Of a stretch of DNA of 64,000 bases, positions 10,060 to 18,592 are shown piece after piece. Positions within the stretch are counted from its first letter, which is position 1. The number at the start of each line of letters is the position of its first letter. The translations under genes were made by a program, and so were the position numbers. Under the pieces are notes generated by a model that did no database searches, was not told the origin of the DNA, and worked only from the letters and a program-made list of their open reading frames with translations. Location of the stretch: positions 1,541,498 to 1,605,497 of the forward strand of contig NZ_LMNF01000001.1 in the NCBI RefSeq assembly GCF_001422485.1. The letters are read 5' to 3'. The stretch is from Agreia sp. Leaf283. GTDB lineage: Bacteria; Actinomycetota; Actinomycetes; Actinomycetales; Microbacteriaceae.

Positions 10060-12201
10060 ATGATGGTGGACGCGGTGAAGAACGAGACGAGCGGCAACAG
10101 CTCGATCCAGCTTGCAGACCGGATCGAGGAGAGCGAGAAGCTCGACGAGACGACGGCCGGCATGGCGATCGACAAGGCGGATGCCCGCATCGACACGGCC
10201 GCGCTCGGCCAGTACCTGCTGGGCACCTGGGCGGATGCACGCATCGCCGCCCGCAAGCTGACCGGCAGGCCCGAGATGCAGCGGGTCGACGGCCAGTCGC
10301 TGAAGGAGCACCGCGACACCGTCTTCCACCAGCTCGAGCTGCTCGTCGAGCACGGGGGAGTGCACAAGGCCTTTCCGAAGAGCCTCGGCGGAGAAGACGA
10401 CCACGGCGGCAACATCGCCGGCTTCGAAGAGCTGGTCACCGCCGACCCCTCCCTGCAGATCAAGTCGGGCGTGCAGTGGGGCCTCTTCGGCGCCGCTGTT
10501 CTGCACCTCGGCACGCAGTACCACCACGAGACCTTCCTGCCCGCGATCATGAGCCTCGAGGTTCCGGGGGCGTTCGCCATGACCGAGACGGGGCACGGCT
10601 CCGACGTAGCCGCGATCGCCACCACGGCGACCTTCGACGTGGGCAGCCAGGAGTTCGTGATCGACACTCCGTTCCGCGGCGCGTGGAAGGACTACCTCGG
10701 CAACGCCGCCGTGCACGGCACCGCGGCCGTGCTCTTCGCCCAGCTCATCACCGAGGGCATCAACCACGGCGTGCACGCCTTCTACGTTCCCCTGCGCGAC
10801 GCCGACGGGCAGTTTCTGCCCGGCGTCGGCGGCGAAGACGACGGGCTCAAGGGCGGCCTCAACGGCATCGACAACGGTCGCCTGCACTTCACCGACGTGC
10901 GCATCCCGCGCGAGAACCTGCTCAACCGTTACGGCGATGTGGATGTCGACGGCACGTATTCGTCGCCCATCCAGAGCCCTGGCCGCCGCTTCTTCACGAT
11001 GCTGGGAACGCTCGTGCAGGGCCGCGTCTCGCTCGACGGCGCCTCGGTCGCCGCGGCCAAGGTGGCGCTGGCGATCGCCGTGCGCTACGGCAACGAGCGC
11101 CGGCAGTTCACCGCCGGCAGCGACACCGACGAAGAGGTGATCCTCGACTACCAGGTGCACCAGCGTCGGTTGATTCCGCTGATCGCCACGACCTACGCGG
11201 CGAGTTTCGCCCACGAGCAGCTGCTCACCAAGTTCGACGGCGTCTTCTCGGGGGCGACCGACACCGACGCCGACCGCCAGGATCTCGAGACCCTCGCCGC
11301 GGCGCTCAAGCCGCTCTCCACCTGGCACGCGCTCGACACGTTGCAGGAGGCCCGCGAGGCCTGCGGCGGCGCGGGGTTCCTGGCAGAGAACCGCCTGGTC
11401 GGGCTCAGGGCCGACCTCGACGTGTACGCCACCTTCGAGGGCGACAACCATGTGCTGCTGCAGCTCGTGGCGAAGCGCCTGCTCACCGACTACAGCCGCC
11501 GCTTCGCCAAGGCCGATGTCGGCGTGCTCGCGCGCTACGTCGTGGAGCAGGCCGCCGATCGCACGGTCAGCGGCACGGGACTGCGCACCCTCGCGCAGAA
11601 CCTGTCAGACCGCGGATCCGTGGCCCGCAGCGTCGAACAGCTGCGCGAGACCGGTGCGCAGCGTGCCCTGCTGACCGACCGGGTCGAGACGATGGTGGCC
11701 GAGGTGGCCGGCAGGCTGCGCCCGGGAACCAAGTCGTCGAAGCAGGTCGCCGCAGACCTGTTCAACGCCAACCAGAGCGCCGTCATCGACGCGGCCAGGG
11801 CTCACGCCGAACTGCTGCAGTGGGAGGCGTTCACCGACGCCCTCGACGAGATCGACGACGAGGGAACCCGCATCGTGCTCACCTGGGTGCGCGACCTCTT
11901 CGGCCTCGGGCTCATCGAGAAGCACCTGGCCTGGTACCTCATCAACGGCAGGCTCTCGCCGAAGCGCGCCCAGGCGGTGACGGCGTACATCGACCGCCTG
12001 ATCGCGCGCCTGCGGCCGCACGCCCAAGACCTGGTGGATGCCTTCGGCTACGGCCCCGAGCACATCCGCGCGTCGATCGCCACGGGCGCCGAGGCCGAGC
12101 GCCAGAGGGAAGCGCGCGACTACTACGCGGAGCAGCGCGCGAGCGGCGAGGCACCGATCGACGAGAAGACCCTCTCGAAGAAGCAGAAGGAGCGCATCTA
12201 G
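10060..12201 (+). CDS. Acyl-CoA oxidase / acyl-CoA dehydrogenase family, long form
   Basis: 713-aa flavoprotein of the acyl-CoA oxidase class, which oxidises acyl-CoA to trans-2-enoyl-CoA in fatty-acid beta-oxidation with O2 or another acceptor. Visible are the middle-domain signature PGAFAMTETGHGSDV (about residues 168-182), a FAD-domain run LVQGRVSLDGASVAAAKVALAIAVRYGNERRQF, the catalytic-region EACGGAGFLAENRLVGLRADLDVYATFEGDNHVLLQLVAKRLL, and the long C-terminal helical domain of peroxisomal-type oxidases. The start is ATG 10060 after AAGAGG. Monocistronic by context. Oxidase versus dehydrogenase activity cannot be decided from sequence. Confidence 0.9.
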   Translation: MMVDAVKNETSGNSSIQLADRIEESEKLDETTAGMAIDKADARIDTAALGQYLLGTWADARIAARKLTGRPEMQRVDGQSLKEHRDTVFHQLELLVEHGGVHKAFPKSLGGEDDHGGNIAGFEELVTADPSLQIKSGVQWGLFGAAVLHLGTQYHHETFLPAIMSLEVPGAFAMTETGHGSDVAAIATTATFDVGSQEFVIDTPFRGAWKDYLGNAAVHGTAAVLFAQLITEGINHGVHAFYVPLRDADGQFLPGVGGEDDGLKGGLNGIDNGRLHFTDVRIPRENLLNRYGDVDVDGTYSSPIQSPGRRFFTMLGTLVQGRVSLDGASVAAAKVALAIAVRYGNERRQFTAGSDTDEEVILDYQVHQRRLIPLIATTYAASFAHEQLLTKFDGVFSGATDTDADRQDLETLAAALKPLSTWHALDTLQEAREACGGAGFLAENRLVGLRADLDVYATFEGDNHVLLQLVAKRLLTDYSRRFAKADVGVLARYVVEQAADRTVSGTGLRTLAQNLSDRGSVARSVEQLRETGAQRALLTDRVETMVAEVAGRLRPGTKSSKQVAADLFNANQSAVIDAARAHAELLQWEAFTDALDEIDDEGTRIVLTWVRDLFGLGLIEKHLAWYLINGRLSPKRAQAVTAYIDRLIARLRPHAQDLVDAFGYGPEHIRASIATGAEAERQREARDYYAEQRASGEAPIDEKTLSKKQKERI

Positions 12202-12213
12202 CGCCTCGCCGCC

Positions 12214-12282
12214 CCCTGAGCGCACCAACACCCTCGTTCCCTGAGCGCACCAACGCCCTCGTTCCCTGAGCCTGTCGAAGGG
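12214..12282. repeat. Tandem 25-bp units ending in an interspersed-repeat copy
   Basis: CCCTGAGCGCACCAAC begins a 25-bp unit at 12214 and again at 12239. A third CCCTGAG at 12264 continues as the standard repeat, reverse form (12260-12282). The first two look like a local duplication of the repeat's left end joined to other sequence. Confidence 0.7.
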
Positions 12283-12296
12283 GGCAAGCTGGGAAC

Positions 12297-13244
12297 ATGG
12301 CCAGCCACAACCACCGTGTCGCCGTGCTCGTGCTCGAGGGGGCGAAGCCGCTCGACGTCGGCATACCGGCGCAGGTCTTCTTGAACCGCCCGAGCATGCC
12401 CTACGACGTGCGTGTGTGCGGAGCGTCTCCGGGCCTGGTGACAGGAGGAGACGGCCTCTCGTATCACGTGGCCGATGGGCTGGAGGCCCTCACGCAGGCG
12501 GACACGATCTTCGTGCCGGGCTATCGGACGCCCGCCGAGATCGATCCGCCGCCTCACGTGCTCGACGCCCTGGTGGCCGCCCACGAGCGGGGCGCGCGGC
12601 TCGCTGCGATCTCGACCGGGGCGTTCGCGCTCGCGGCGACCGGCCTGCTCGACGGCAAGCGGGCGACCACCCACTGGCACTACACGCGGGCGCTGGCGAA
12701 GAAGCATCCGCTCGTGCATCTCGACGAGGACGTGCTCTTCGTCGACGAGGGCGATGTGCTCACGTCTGCCGGCGCGGCATCCGGGATCGACCTGTGCCTG
12801 CACCTCGTACGCCGAGATCACGGCGTCGCGCTGTCGAATCACGTCGCCCGCCGTCTCGTGGCGGCGCCGTATCGAAGCGGCGGGCAGTCGCAGTACGTTC
12901 CGCGCAGCGTGCCCGAGCCGCTCGGCGACCTCTTCGCGACCACTCGCGAATGGGCGTTGGCCCACCTCGCGGATCCGCTCACCCTCGACATGCTCGCCCG
13001 CAACGCCCGGGTCTCCGCCCGCACCTTCTCGCGCCGCTTCGTCGAAGACACCGGCTACACGCCGATGCAGTGGATGCTGCGGGCACGGGTCGACGTCGCT
13101 CGTGAGCTTCTCGAGAGCACCGATCTCGGCGTCGAGCAGATCGCCGCCCGGGTGGGGCTGGGAACCGGAGCCAATCTGCGGCTGCACTTCCGGCGCATCC
13201 TGGGCACGTCGCCGACCGAATATCGTCACACCTTCTCCGCCTGA
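12297..13244 (+). CDS. GlxA-family transcriptional regulator (DJ-1/PfpI domain plus AraC HTH)
   Basis: 315-aa regulator with an N-terminal DJ-1/PfpI-like (class I glutamine amidotransferase-like) sensing domain (RVAVLVLEGAKPLDVGIPAQVF to about residue 190) and a C-terminal AraC/XylS double HTH (about 210-315: LTLDMLARNARVSARTFSRRFVEDTGYTPMQWMLRARV and IAARVGLGTGANLRLHFRRILGTSPTEYR). The nucleophile position of DJ-1 proteins reads AISTGAFALAATGLL, with Thr-Gly rather than Cys, as usual in regulatory members. The target is unknown; the next gene (GAPDH) is a candidate only by position. Confidence 0.88.
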   Translation: MASHNHRVAVLVLEGAKPLDVGIPAQVFLNRPSMPYDVRVCGASPGLVTGGDGLSYHVADGLEALTQADTIFVPGYRTPAEIDPPPHVLDALVAAHERGARLAAISTGAFALAATGLLDGKRATTHWHYTRALAKKHPLVHLDEDVLFVDEGDVLTSAGAASGIDLCLHLVRRDHGVALSNHVARRLVAAPYRSGGQSQYVPRSVPEPLGDLFATTREWALAHLADPLTLDMLARNARVSARTFSRRFVEDTGYTPMQWMLRARVDVARELLESTDLGVEQIAARVGLGTGANLRLHFRRILGTSPTEYRHTFSA

Positions 13245-13250
13245 GGTCAT

Positions 13251-13269
13251 ATCTCGCATGTGGCGAGAT
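13251..13269. terminator. Hairpin after the GlxA-type regulator
   Basis: Perfect 7-bp inverted repeat ATCTCGC-ATGTG-GCGAGAT starting 6 bases after the stop, followed by CCTTT. This is consistent with a weak terminator for the regulator gene; an operator upstream of the GAPDH gene is an alternative. Confidence 0.45.
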
Positions 13270-13351
13270 CCTTTCGAGTCGCGTCGTTCCAGCCACTGGT
13301 GACAGCGCGCCGGCCCGCCGAACATGGGAGGCGGAACGAAAGGAACCTTCC

Positions 13352-14353
13352 ATGACTCGCATTGCCATCAACGGATTCGGCCGTATCGGGCGCAACACCC
13401 TGCGCGCTCTGCTCGACCGCGACAGCGCGCTCGAGGTCGTCGCCATCAACGATCTCACCGCCCCTGACTCGCTCGCCCACCTGCTCAAGTACGACAGCGC
13501 GCACGGTCGCTTCGACCGCGCCGTCGAGGTGGACGGGACCGACCTGCTCGTCGACGGCCATCGCATCCGGGTGATCGCCGAAGGCGAGCCCGCCGCCCTG
13601 CCCTGGGCCGAGCTGGGCGTCGACATCGTTCTGGAGGCCACGGGCCGGTTCACCTCCGCCGACGCCGCCCGAGCGCACCTCGCGGCCGGCGCCAAGCGCG
13701 TGCTGGTGAGTGCGCCCTCGGACGGCGCAGACGTGACGCTCGCGTTCGGCGTGAACACCGGTGCCTACGATCCGGCGCGCCACGTGATCGTCTCCAACGC
13801 CTCGTGCACGACCAATGCCCTCGCGCCGCTCGCCGCGGTGCTCGACGACCTGGCCGGAATCGAGCACGGCTTCATGACGACGGTGCACGCCTACACACAG
13901 GAGCAGAACCTGCAGGACGGTCCGCACCGCGACCTGCGGCGTGCACGGGCCGCGGGCGTGAACATCGCGCCCACCACGACCGGTGCCGCCAAGGCCATCG
14001 GGCTCGTGCTGCCGAACCTCGAGGGAAAGCTCTCGGGTGACTCGATCCGCGTGCCCGTTCCGGTGGGCTCGATCGTGGAACTCAACACGACGGTCTCGCG
14101 CGACGTCACCCGCGACGAGGTCCTCGCCGCCTACCGCACAGCCGCAGCGGGCGCGCTTGCGGGTATCCTCGACTACTCCGAGGAGCCGCTCGTCTCGAGC
14201 GACATCGTCGACCAGCCGGCGTCGGCGATCTTCGACTCCGCCCTCACCCGCGTCGACGGCAGGCACATCAAGGTGGTCGCCTGGTACGACAACGAATGGG
14301 GCTTCTCGAACCGGGTGATCGACACGCTCGAACTCATGGCGCGGGCGGCGTAG
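13352..14353 (+). CDS. gap: Glyceraldehyde-3-phosphate dehydrogenase, type I
   Basis: 333-aa glycolytic enzyme that oxidises glyceraldehyde-3-phosphate to 1,3-bisphosphoglycerate with NAD(P). The N-terminal Rossmann motif is INGFGRIGRNTLRALL with D at the end of strand 2 (AINDLTAP), which favours NAD. The catalytic cysteine is in SNASCTTNALAPL, and the conserved HAYT, P..TTGAAKAIG and WYDNEWGFSNRV blocks are complete. AAGGAA precedes the ATG at 13352. It stands alone, not in a pgk-tpi operon, so it may be a second GAPDH of the genome; this cannot be tested inside the window. Confidence 0.95.
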   Translation: MTRIAINGFGRIGRNTLRALLDRDSALEVVAINDLTAPDSLAHLLKYDSAHGRFDRAVEVDGTDLLVDGHRIRVIAEGEPAALPWAELGVDIVLEATGRFTSADAARAHLAAGAKRVLVSAPSDGADVTLAFGVNTGAYDPARHVIVSNASCTTNALAPLAAVLDDLAGIEHGFMTTVHAYTQEQNLQDGPHRDLRRARAAGVNIAPTTTGAAKAIGLVLPNLEGKLSGDSIRVPVPVGSIVELNTTVSRDVTRDEVLAAYRTAAAGALAGILDYSEEPLVSSDIVDQPASAIFDSALTRVDGRHIKVVAWYDNEWGFSNRVIDTLELMARAA

Positions 14354-14432
14354 CCGGCGCGGGCCGAGGTAGTACCCCGGTACGACACGCTCCGGTCAAG
14401 ACCGTCCTCTCGGGCGATTCGCCACACTCCGT

Positions 14433-14456
14433 CCACTTCTAACCTCGAAGAAGTGG
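14433..14456. promoter_or_regulatory. 8-bp inverted repeat over a probable promoter of the ABC/two-component operon
   Basis: CCACTTCT-N8-AGAAGTGG is a perfect inverted repeat. It contains TAACCT, a plausible -10, at the start of its loop. A second, weaker inverted repeat TGTAC-N12-GTACA follows nearby, before the ribosome site AGGAGA. These look like operators for the export operon; the binding factor is unknown. Confidence 0.45.
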
Positions 14457-14530
14457 AGGAGGGTCGGCCTCCTCCACGTCTGCTTGTACACGAACACAGG
14501 CGTACAGACGTGAATCGACAGGAGATCGAC

Positions 14531-15457
14531 ATGATCGAAGCACAGTCCCTCACCAAGCGCTACGGCCAACGAACAGCGGTGGATGCCGCCACGTTCACGG
14601 TGCGGCCGGGCAAGGTCACGGGCCTCCTCGGCCCCAACGGCGCGGGCAAGTCCACCACGATGCGCATGATCGTGGGGCTCGACCGGCCCACGTCGGGCAG
14701 CGTTCGCGTGAATGGCCACTTCTACGCCGAGCACTCCGCCCCCCTTCACGAGGTCGGAGCCCTGCTCGACGCGAAGGCCATTCACTCGGGCCGCTCGGCT
14801 TACAACCACCTGCTCGCGCTCGGAGCCACCCACGGCATCGGAGCGGCCCGGGTGCGCGAGGTCATCGACCTCACCGGCCTGCAGGCCGTGGCCGGCAAGC
14901 GCGTGGGCGGGTTCTCGCTCGGCATGGGGCAGCGCCTCGGTATCGCCGCGGCCCTGCTCGGCGACCCGCAGACCCTCATCCTCGACGAGCCCATCAACGG
15001 TCTCGACCCCGAGGGCGTGCTGTGGGTGCGTGGACTGCTGAAGCACCTCGCCTCCGAGGGGCGTACCGTGCTGCTGTCGAGCCACCTCATGAGCGAGATG
15101 GCCATGACCGCCGACCACATCATCGTCTTCGGCCGGGGCCGCGTCATCGCAGACGCCCCGGTCGCCGACGTCGTCGGCCAGGGCGCGGTCACGTCCGTGC
15201 GCGTCTCGAGCCCCCAGGCGGCCGAGCTCGCCCGGCTGCTCGCCGCTCCGGATGTGCAGGTCACCTCCGCGAGCGGGTCGACGCTCGACGTGGCCGGCGT
15301 CTCGGCGGCGACCATCGGCGGCATCGCCGCATCCAATGGTCTCGTGCTGCACGAGCTGACCACCGTCACCGGCTCGCTCGAAGAGGCCTACCTGCGCCTC
15401 ACCGCCGACGAAGTCGAATATCACACCCAGTCCGTCACCCCGGAGGTCGTCCGATGA
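14531..15457 (+). CDS. ABC transporter ATP-binding protein (CcmA/DrrA-like exporter)
   Basis: 308-aa ATPase of the multidrug/bacitracin-export type. It has Walker A GPNGAGKST, Q-loop replaced in LDAKAIHSG (typical 'DAKA' of this subfamily), signature FSLGMGQRLGIAAALLGDP, Walker B LILDEPINGLDPEGVLW, and a C-terminal extension of about 90 residues. The ATG at 14531 is preceded by AGGAGA. The TGA overlaps the ATG of the permease gene. Forms an exporter with the next gene, followed by a two-component system, an arrangement common for antibiotic or envelope-stress detoxification pumps. Confidence 0.9.
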   Translation: MIEAQSLTKRYGQRTAVDAATFTVRPGKVTGLLGPNGAGKSTTMRMIVGLDRPTSGSVRVNGHFYAEHSAPLHEVGALLDAKAIHSGRSAYNHLLALGATHGIGAARVREVIDLTGLQAVAGKRVGGFSLGMGQRLGIAAALLGDPQTLILDEPINGLDPEGVLWVRGLLKHLASEGRTVLLSSHLMSEMAMTADHIIVFGRGRVIADAPVADVVGQGAVTSVRVSSPQAAELARLLAAPDVQVTSASGSTLDVAGVSAATIGGIAASNGLVLHELTTVTGSLEEAYLRLTADEVEYHTQSVTPEVVR

Positions 15458-16278
15458 GTACCCTTGCCCAACCCGCCCTCGCCCGCTCGAGCCACATCGA
15501 CGCGTCGAACCGGGGGCTCAGCGCCACCGGCATCGTGCGCAGCGAGTGGATCAAGCTGCGCAGCCTGCGATCGACCTGGTGGTCGTTCTCGATCATCGTT
15601 CTGATCCAGGTGAGCATCGCGGTGCTCTTCGCGCTCACCACCAGCCCGATGGCGACCGAGCCGACGACCCAGCAGGTGACCCAGGCCGCCGTGAGCATCT
15701 CGACGCTCGGGGTGCTGTTCAGCCAGCTCGTGATCGCGGTGCTCGGCGTGCTCGTCATCAGCGGCGAGTACTCCACGGGTCAGATCCGTTCGTCGTTCAT
15801 GGCCGTGCCCAACAGGCTCCCCGTGCTCGCCGCCAAGGCGCTAGTGTTCGCGGTCGCGACCTTCGTGGTGGCGCTCGTCGCCATCGTGATCAGCTACGTC
15901 GTCACCATGCCGATCCTCGCCGGCAACGGCGTCGACGCAGCACCACTGGAGCCGAGCCTCTGGCTGTCGTTCTTCGGAGCCGCGGGCTACCTCGTGTTCA
16001 TCGGGCTGATCTCGCTCGGCATCGGCGCGGCACTGCGCTCGACCGCGGGCGGAATCGCCGCGAGCCTCGGACTACTGCTCGTGGTTCCCACCATCTTCCA
16101 GTTGATCCCCGCCGAGTGGGCCGGGGTCGTGGCGAGCTGGCTGCCCGGAACGGCGGGCCAGAGCCTCTATTACACGGGCTCGACCTTCGAGCCGTGGCAG
16201 GCGCTGCTGGTTATGCTCGGATGGGTGGCGGTGACCCTGATTCCCGCGGCCGTTCTGATGAAGCGAAGGGACGCGTAG
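15454..16278 (+). CDS. ABC transporter permease (ABC-2 type)
   Basis: 274-aa membrane partner of the upstream ATPase. After a cytoplasmic N-terminus with SEWIKLRSLRSTWW, the usual first-helix approach in ABC-2 permeases, there are about six hydrophobic segments, with the conserved SGEYSTGQIRSSFMAVPNR loop after helix 2. The ATG overlaps the ATPase stop (ATGA), so they are translationally coupled. Probably lipid- or peptide-antibiotic efflux; the substrate is unknown. Confidence 0.88.
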   Translation: MSTLAQPALARSSHIDASNRGLSATGIVRSEWIKLRSLRSTWWSFSIIVLIQVSIAVLFALTTSPMATEPTTQQVTQAAVSISTLGVLFSQLVIAVLGVLVISGEYSTGQIRSSFMAVPNRLPVLAAKALVFAVATFVVALVAIVISYVVTMPILAGNGVDAAPLEPSLWLSFFGAAGYLVFIGLISLGIGAALRSTAGGIAASLGLLLVVPTIFQLIPAEWAGVVASWLPGTAGQSLYYTGSTFEPWQALLVMLGWVAVTLIPAAVLMKRRDA

Positions 16279-16283
16279 CTCTC

Positions 16284-17723
16284 GTGTCGACCGATCCAGC
16301 CATGGTGCCCCCGGCCCAGGCTGGATCGTCGCGCGTCATGAGGCCGCGCAGGGCCGAGGACTACGATCCCCAGGGGCTGGGCCTCCCGAAGCCGCCCGGC
16401 TTCATCCGCACGTTCTTCCGACGCAATCCGTGGATCATCGACGCCGTTCTCATGGGGGTGTTCTACTACGCCTCGATCGGCTCGGTGGTGGCCTCGTCGA
16501 GTCAGGTGCCGCTGCCGGCGACTCTGGTGTCGGCCCTTCTGTCGCTCGGCACCACCGCCGCGATCCTGTTCCGCCGCTTCATCCCCCGGATCCTGGCCGC
16601 CGTCTCGTGCGCCCTGATGCTGGCCGTGTTCCCCGGGAACACGGGCTCCTCCGTCGGCGGCATAGCCCTGGTCATCGCTCTCTACGCGCTCGCGGTCTAC
16701 CGATCGGCGCGATCCGCGTGGCTCTGGACCATCATCGGAACCGCCGCCGCCACCCTCGGTGCGCTCGTCGGCGGCGTGCTCGATGTGGCCGTGCTGCTGG
16801 TCGCTTTCTTCGGCTACGGCATGATCTTCGTGATCGCCACCCTCATCGGCATCACGGTGGGCAACCGGGCCCGGTACATGGATGCGCTCCTCGCCCGCGC
16901 GGCCCAACTCGCCCGCGAGCGAGACGCGCAGGCGCAGCTCGCCACGGCATCCGAACGAGCGCGTATCGCCCGCGAGATGCACGACATCGTCGCCCACAGC
17001 CTCACCGTGATGATCGCGCTGGCCGACGGCGCGACGCGTGCCGCCACGAGCGACCCCGGCAGGGCCATGGATGCGATGGCGCACGTCTCCGAGATCGGCC
17101 GCACGTCGTTGACCGACATGCGCCGGGTGCTCGGCGTGCTCACCGAGGCCTCGGGCGACCAGCCCGCCGGGGAGTCGTCGGCCGCCGTCCCGCTGGCGCC
17201 GCAGCCCACCTTCGACGAACTGCGTCCCCTCGTCGACTCGTACCGCGCCGCGGGGCTGCCGATCACCCTGACCGTGTCAGGCGCCGTGCCCGACGACTCG
17301 GTGGCCCAGCTCACCGTGTTCAGGGTCGTGCAGGAGGCTCTGACGAACGCGCTGCGCTACGCCCGCATGCCGTCGCGGGTCGAGGCGGTCGTCGACTTCA
17401 CGACTCCGGGTCTGACCGAGGTGACCGTCCGCGACGACGGGCTCGCGCAGGCGGCCGGTGGCTCGGCCGCCGGTACGGCCGGGGGTTCGGCCGGCGGTTC
17501 GGCCGCCGGTTCGGCCGGAGGCTCGGCCGGCGCCGCGGCGATGTCCGCCTCGATCGGCTCCGGCCGCGGGCTCATCGGCATGCGCGAGCGCGTCGCCCTC
17601 TACGGCGGCACCGTCGAGGCCGGGCCGGTCGAACCGCGCGGCTGGCGAGTGCACGCACGCATCCCCTCGGCTGTATCGCAATCGACCACCTCGCCTTCCC
17701 ACCCAGAGAGCCCGGCCACATGA
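16284..17723 (+). CDS. Sensor histidine kinase (HisKA_3, LiaS/DesK-like) with a Gly/Ala/Ser repeat insert
   Basis: 479-aa kinase from GTG 16284 (other starts at 16302 or 16338 are possible). It has about five membrane segments (about 50-190), then a HisKA_3 dimerisation helix with the phospho-accepting histidine at 233 (AREMHDIVAHSL), then a HATPase domain with FRVVQEALTNALRYA (N box), TVRDDG (G1), and GSGRGLIGMRERVALYGG (G2). Between G1 and G2, in the ATP lid, lies a 24-residue run of Gly, Ala, Ser and Thr encoded by six 12-bp tandem units (17457-17528). The family normally has only a few residues here. The stop overlaps the response-regulator start. Confidence 0.9.
   Translation: MSTDPAMVPPAQAGSSRVMRPRRAEDYDPQGLGLPKPPGFIRTFFRRNPWIIDAVLMGVFYYASIGSVVASSSQVPLPATLVSALLSLGTTAAILFRRFIPRILAAVSCALMLAVFPGNTGSSVGGIALVIALYALAVYRSARSAWLWTIIGTAAATLGALVGGVLDVAVLLVAFFGYGMIFVIATLIGITVGNRARYMDALLARAAQLARERDAQAQLATASERARIAREMHDIVAHSLTVMIALADGATRAATSDPGRAMDAMAHVSEIGRTSLTDMRRVLGVLTEASGDQPAGESSAAVPLAPQPTFDELRPLVDSYRAAGLPITLTVSGAVPDDSVAQLTVFRVVQEALTNALRYARMPSRVEAVVDFTTPGLTEVTVRDDGLAQAAGGSAAGTAGGSAGGSAAGSAGGSAGAAAMSASIGSGRGLIGMRERVALYGGTVEAGPVEPRGWRVHARIPSAVSQSTTSPSHPESPAT
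17457..17528 (+). repeat. Six 12-bp tandem repeats inside the kinase ATP-lid region
   Basis: Units such as GGCGGTTCGGCC and GCCGGTTCGGCC follow one another without gaps at 17457, 17469, 17481, 17493, 17505 and 17517. They encode GGSA/AGSA/AGTA. The unit length is a multiple of three, so copy-number change would keep the frame. Confidence 0.9.
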
Positions 17724-18430
17724 CCTTCGCCCCCGATTCCGCCGCCCCCGTCGATCACCCGACCGTGCGCATCCTGCTCGTCGATGACCAGGCCCTGCTG
17801 CGTGTGGGTATGCGCATGGTGCTGGAGTCGGAGCCCGGGTTCGAGGTGGTGGGCGAGGCGGGTGACGGTCGTGACGCCATTCGGCAGGCGCGCAGCCTGC
17901 GGCCCGATGTGATCCTCATGGATGTGCGCATGCCCGTGCTCGACGGCATCGAGGCGACGCGCGAGATCGTGCGGGAGCAGCCGGCGAGCCGCATCATCAT
18001 CCTCACCACGTTCGACCTCGACGAGTACGCGTTCGCGGGCCTGCGCGCGGGTGCGAGCGGCTTTCTGCTGAAAGACGCGCGGCCTGCAGAGCTCACCTCG
18101 GCGATCCGGGCCGTCGCCTCCGGAGATGCGGCCGTGTCGGCACGCATCACCCGAGAGCTGCTTACGATGTTCGGCGACAGCCTTCCGGATGCGCCGGGCG
18201 GGGCCGCGCAGGCGGCGTCGGCTTCTCGGCTGGCCGTGCTCACCGAACGCGAGCTCGAGGTGCTCACCGCGATCGGCGAGGGGCTGTCGAACATGGAGAT
18301 CGCCGCGCGCTTCGTGCTGTCGGAGTCGACGGTGAAGACGCACGTGGGCCGCATCCTGCAGAAGCTCGAGCTGCGCGACCGGGTGCAGGCCGTGATCCTC
18401 GCCTACGAGACGGGCCTCGTGGGGCGCTAG
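17720..18430 (+). CDS. Response regulator, NarL/LuxR family
   Basis: 236-aa partner of the upstream kinase. The receiver domain (about 16-135) has the acidic pair DD (22-23), phospho-acceptor D68 (ILMDVRMP), a conserved T in LTTFD and K in FLLKDARP. The C-terminal LuxR HTH (about 170-230) reads LTERELEVLTAIGEGLSNMEIAARFVLSESTVKTHVGRILQKL. The ATG overlaps the kinase TGA (ATGA). Together with the ABC pair it forms an apparent four-gene operon; the regulator probably activates the pump genes. Confidence 0.93.
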   Translation: MTFAPDSAAPVDHPTVRILLVDDQALLRVGMRMVLESEPGFEVVGEAGDGRDAIRQARSLRPDVILMDVRMPVLDGIEATREIVREQPASRIIILTTFDLDEYAFAGLRAGASGFLLKDARPAELTSAIRAVASGDAAVSARITRELLTMFGDSLPDAPGGAAQAASASRLAVLTERELEVLTAIGEGLSNMEIAARFVLSESTVKTHVGRILQKLELRDRVQAVILAYETGLVGR

Positions 18431-18440
18431 CGCGAACGCC

Positions 18441-18580
18441 CGTCGTTCCCTGAGCTTGTCCACCGTTCCCTGAGGTTGTCCGCCGTTCCCTCCTTGCCCC
18501 TGTCCGCCGTTCCCTGAGCTTGTCGAAGGGCAGCCCTTCGACAAGCTCAGGGAACGACGAGCTCAGGGAACGGGTTCCCT
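18441..18580. repeat. Cluster of interspersed repeats with a perfect 23-bp inverted pair
   Basis: Several degenerate reverse copies (CGTTCCCTGAGCTTGTC..) are followed by a full reverse copy at 18508-18530 and a full forward copy at 18534-18556, separated by CAG. They are exact reverse complements and would form a 23-bp hairpin. A partial copy follows at about 18560-18573. The cluster sits between the response regulator and the iminopeptidase and may act as terminator for the operon. Confidence 0.85.
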
Positions 18581-18592
18581 AAGATCGAGAGC

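Noticed and set aside
12214-12282. CRISPR-like or VNTR array
   Set aside because: Only two 25-bp units plus a standard interspersed repeat; no spacers.
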